DNA of 64,000 nucleotides, taken from NCBI GenBank assembly GCA_030268105.1, contig BSDZ01000116.1, positions 682,001 to 746,000 of the forward strand, read 5' to 3'. Position numbers and translations under genes: made by a program. The DNA is from Volvox africanus. Its lineage: Eukaryota; Chlorophyta; Chlorophyceae; Chlamydomonadales; Volvocaceae. The notes below the pieces were generated by a model, which saw nothing but the letters and a program-made list of their open reading frames with translations, did no database searches and was not told the origin of the DNA. Positions 63,404 to 64,000 of the stretch are shown piece after piece; positions within the stretch are counted from its first letter, which is position 1; every line of letters begins with the position of its first letter.

Positions 63404-63559
63404 TGAAAACATCGGCCACCACCGCTACGACCTTCACCACCTTCACCACCGCCACATACGCCACCACCACCATCGCCGCAAACACCGCCAAGACCGCTAC
63501 CGACGCCAAGACCGCCAACACCGCCTCCACCGAGGCCACCGCTACCATCGCTGCAGTAT
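63404..63559. repeat. ACC/GCC trinucleotide-rich simple repeat
   Basis: A run dominated by ACC, GCC and ACG words. It leaves open frames on both strands (Thr/Ala-rich on plus, Gly-rich on minus), which I regard as a by-product of the repeat rather than genes. Confidence 0.7.
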
Positions 63560-63825
63560 GATGTATCGGTACTATGACGGACTGGACAAGATGTGATCAT
63601 CCTCAAATGGGTCTCTGTAGGCAATCACAACATGAAGGCAACGTAAACCCCGTAAGGATTTATACGAGTGACTCCTACTGTTAGCAATTCAATGTAGGAA
63701 GTCTAGCCGTAGACGTAATTAATTGCCAGGGAACTTGCCTTCCATACTGGTAACTCGCTCTGCCTCTGGAATGTGAGGAAATATCCATGAGAACATTAGG
63801 TACCAACTGGAGTTATAGGCGAATC

Positions 63826-64000
63826 CCGTATAACTCCCGCACACCAACACCCGTACACGACTCCTGTACCAGCGGTACCAACTCCCGTACTCACATACCC
63901 TGGTCTGACATTAACTCCCGTACTTCCTATACCGACACACATCTGCCCGGTACTAACTCCCGTACTATCGACTTCCGTACAATTTACATATCTCCAGCAA
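63826..64000 (-). repeat. inverted copy of the GTACGGGAG array
   Basis: At least six copies of ACTCCCGTAC or close variants, which is the reverse complement of the core at 60922-61135. The array continues past the window edge. Confidence 0.8.

Noticed and set aside
63382..63624. Gly-rich minus-strand and Thr/Ala-rich plus-strand ORFs
   Set aside because: Both come from the same trinucleotide repeat; no splice site or start context supports a gene.

Overview
The window is nuclear DNA of a green alga, most likely a volvocine or other chlamydomonadalean. Protein genes are split by many short introns whose donors are often GTGCGN or GTGAGN, with GCAG or ACAG acceptors. One gene encodes CCB1, a plastid cytochrome b6f biogenesis factor, and coding exons are clearly richer in GC than their surroundings. 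No prokaryotic layout, CRISPR array or convincing tRNA/rRNA gene was seen. The lineage call is an inference; splice joins were worked out by eye, and every proposed join keeps reading frame.

Layout. 1-2825: 3' flank with two strong hairpins. 2826-13985 (-): a 21-exon sortilin/VPS10 receptor with signal peptide, VPS10 domain with Cys-rich module, one membrane span and a sorting tail; its introns carry a duplicated SINE-like repeat. 14318-15511 (+): LSM3, three exons, head-to-head with VPS10. 15512-19404: no gene seen. 19405-21269 (-): CCB1, five exons. 21912-29980 (+): a 13-exon, 1,059-residue single-KH RNA-binding protein, head-to-head with CCB1. 29981-33207: no gene seen. 33208-50481 (-): a five-exon gene for a predicted 5,231-residue, mostly disordered protein with no recognisable domain. 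50482-52931: nothing identifiable. 52932-56494 (+): seven exons of the 26S proteasome ATPase RPT6, lacking both ends and carrying a frameshift, so probably a pseudogene. 56495-64000: a gene-poor, repeat-rich tail with a fragment of a bacterial-type protein-L-isoaspartate methyltransferase, LTR-like sequence, an orphan ORF and two oppositely oriented GTACGGGAG arrays.

The intact genes are unrelated housekeeping functions (vesicular sorting, U6 snRNA binding, haem attachment to cytochrome b6, RNA binding), so no operon-like pathway is suggested. They form two head-to-head pairs. The most novel coding object is the giant protein, with recurring acidic-serine, NPxYD and VTSDS motifs. The right-hand 11 kb looks like decaying chromosome: a truncated proteasome gene, a bacterial gene remnant and mobile-element debris.
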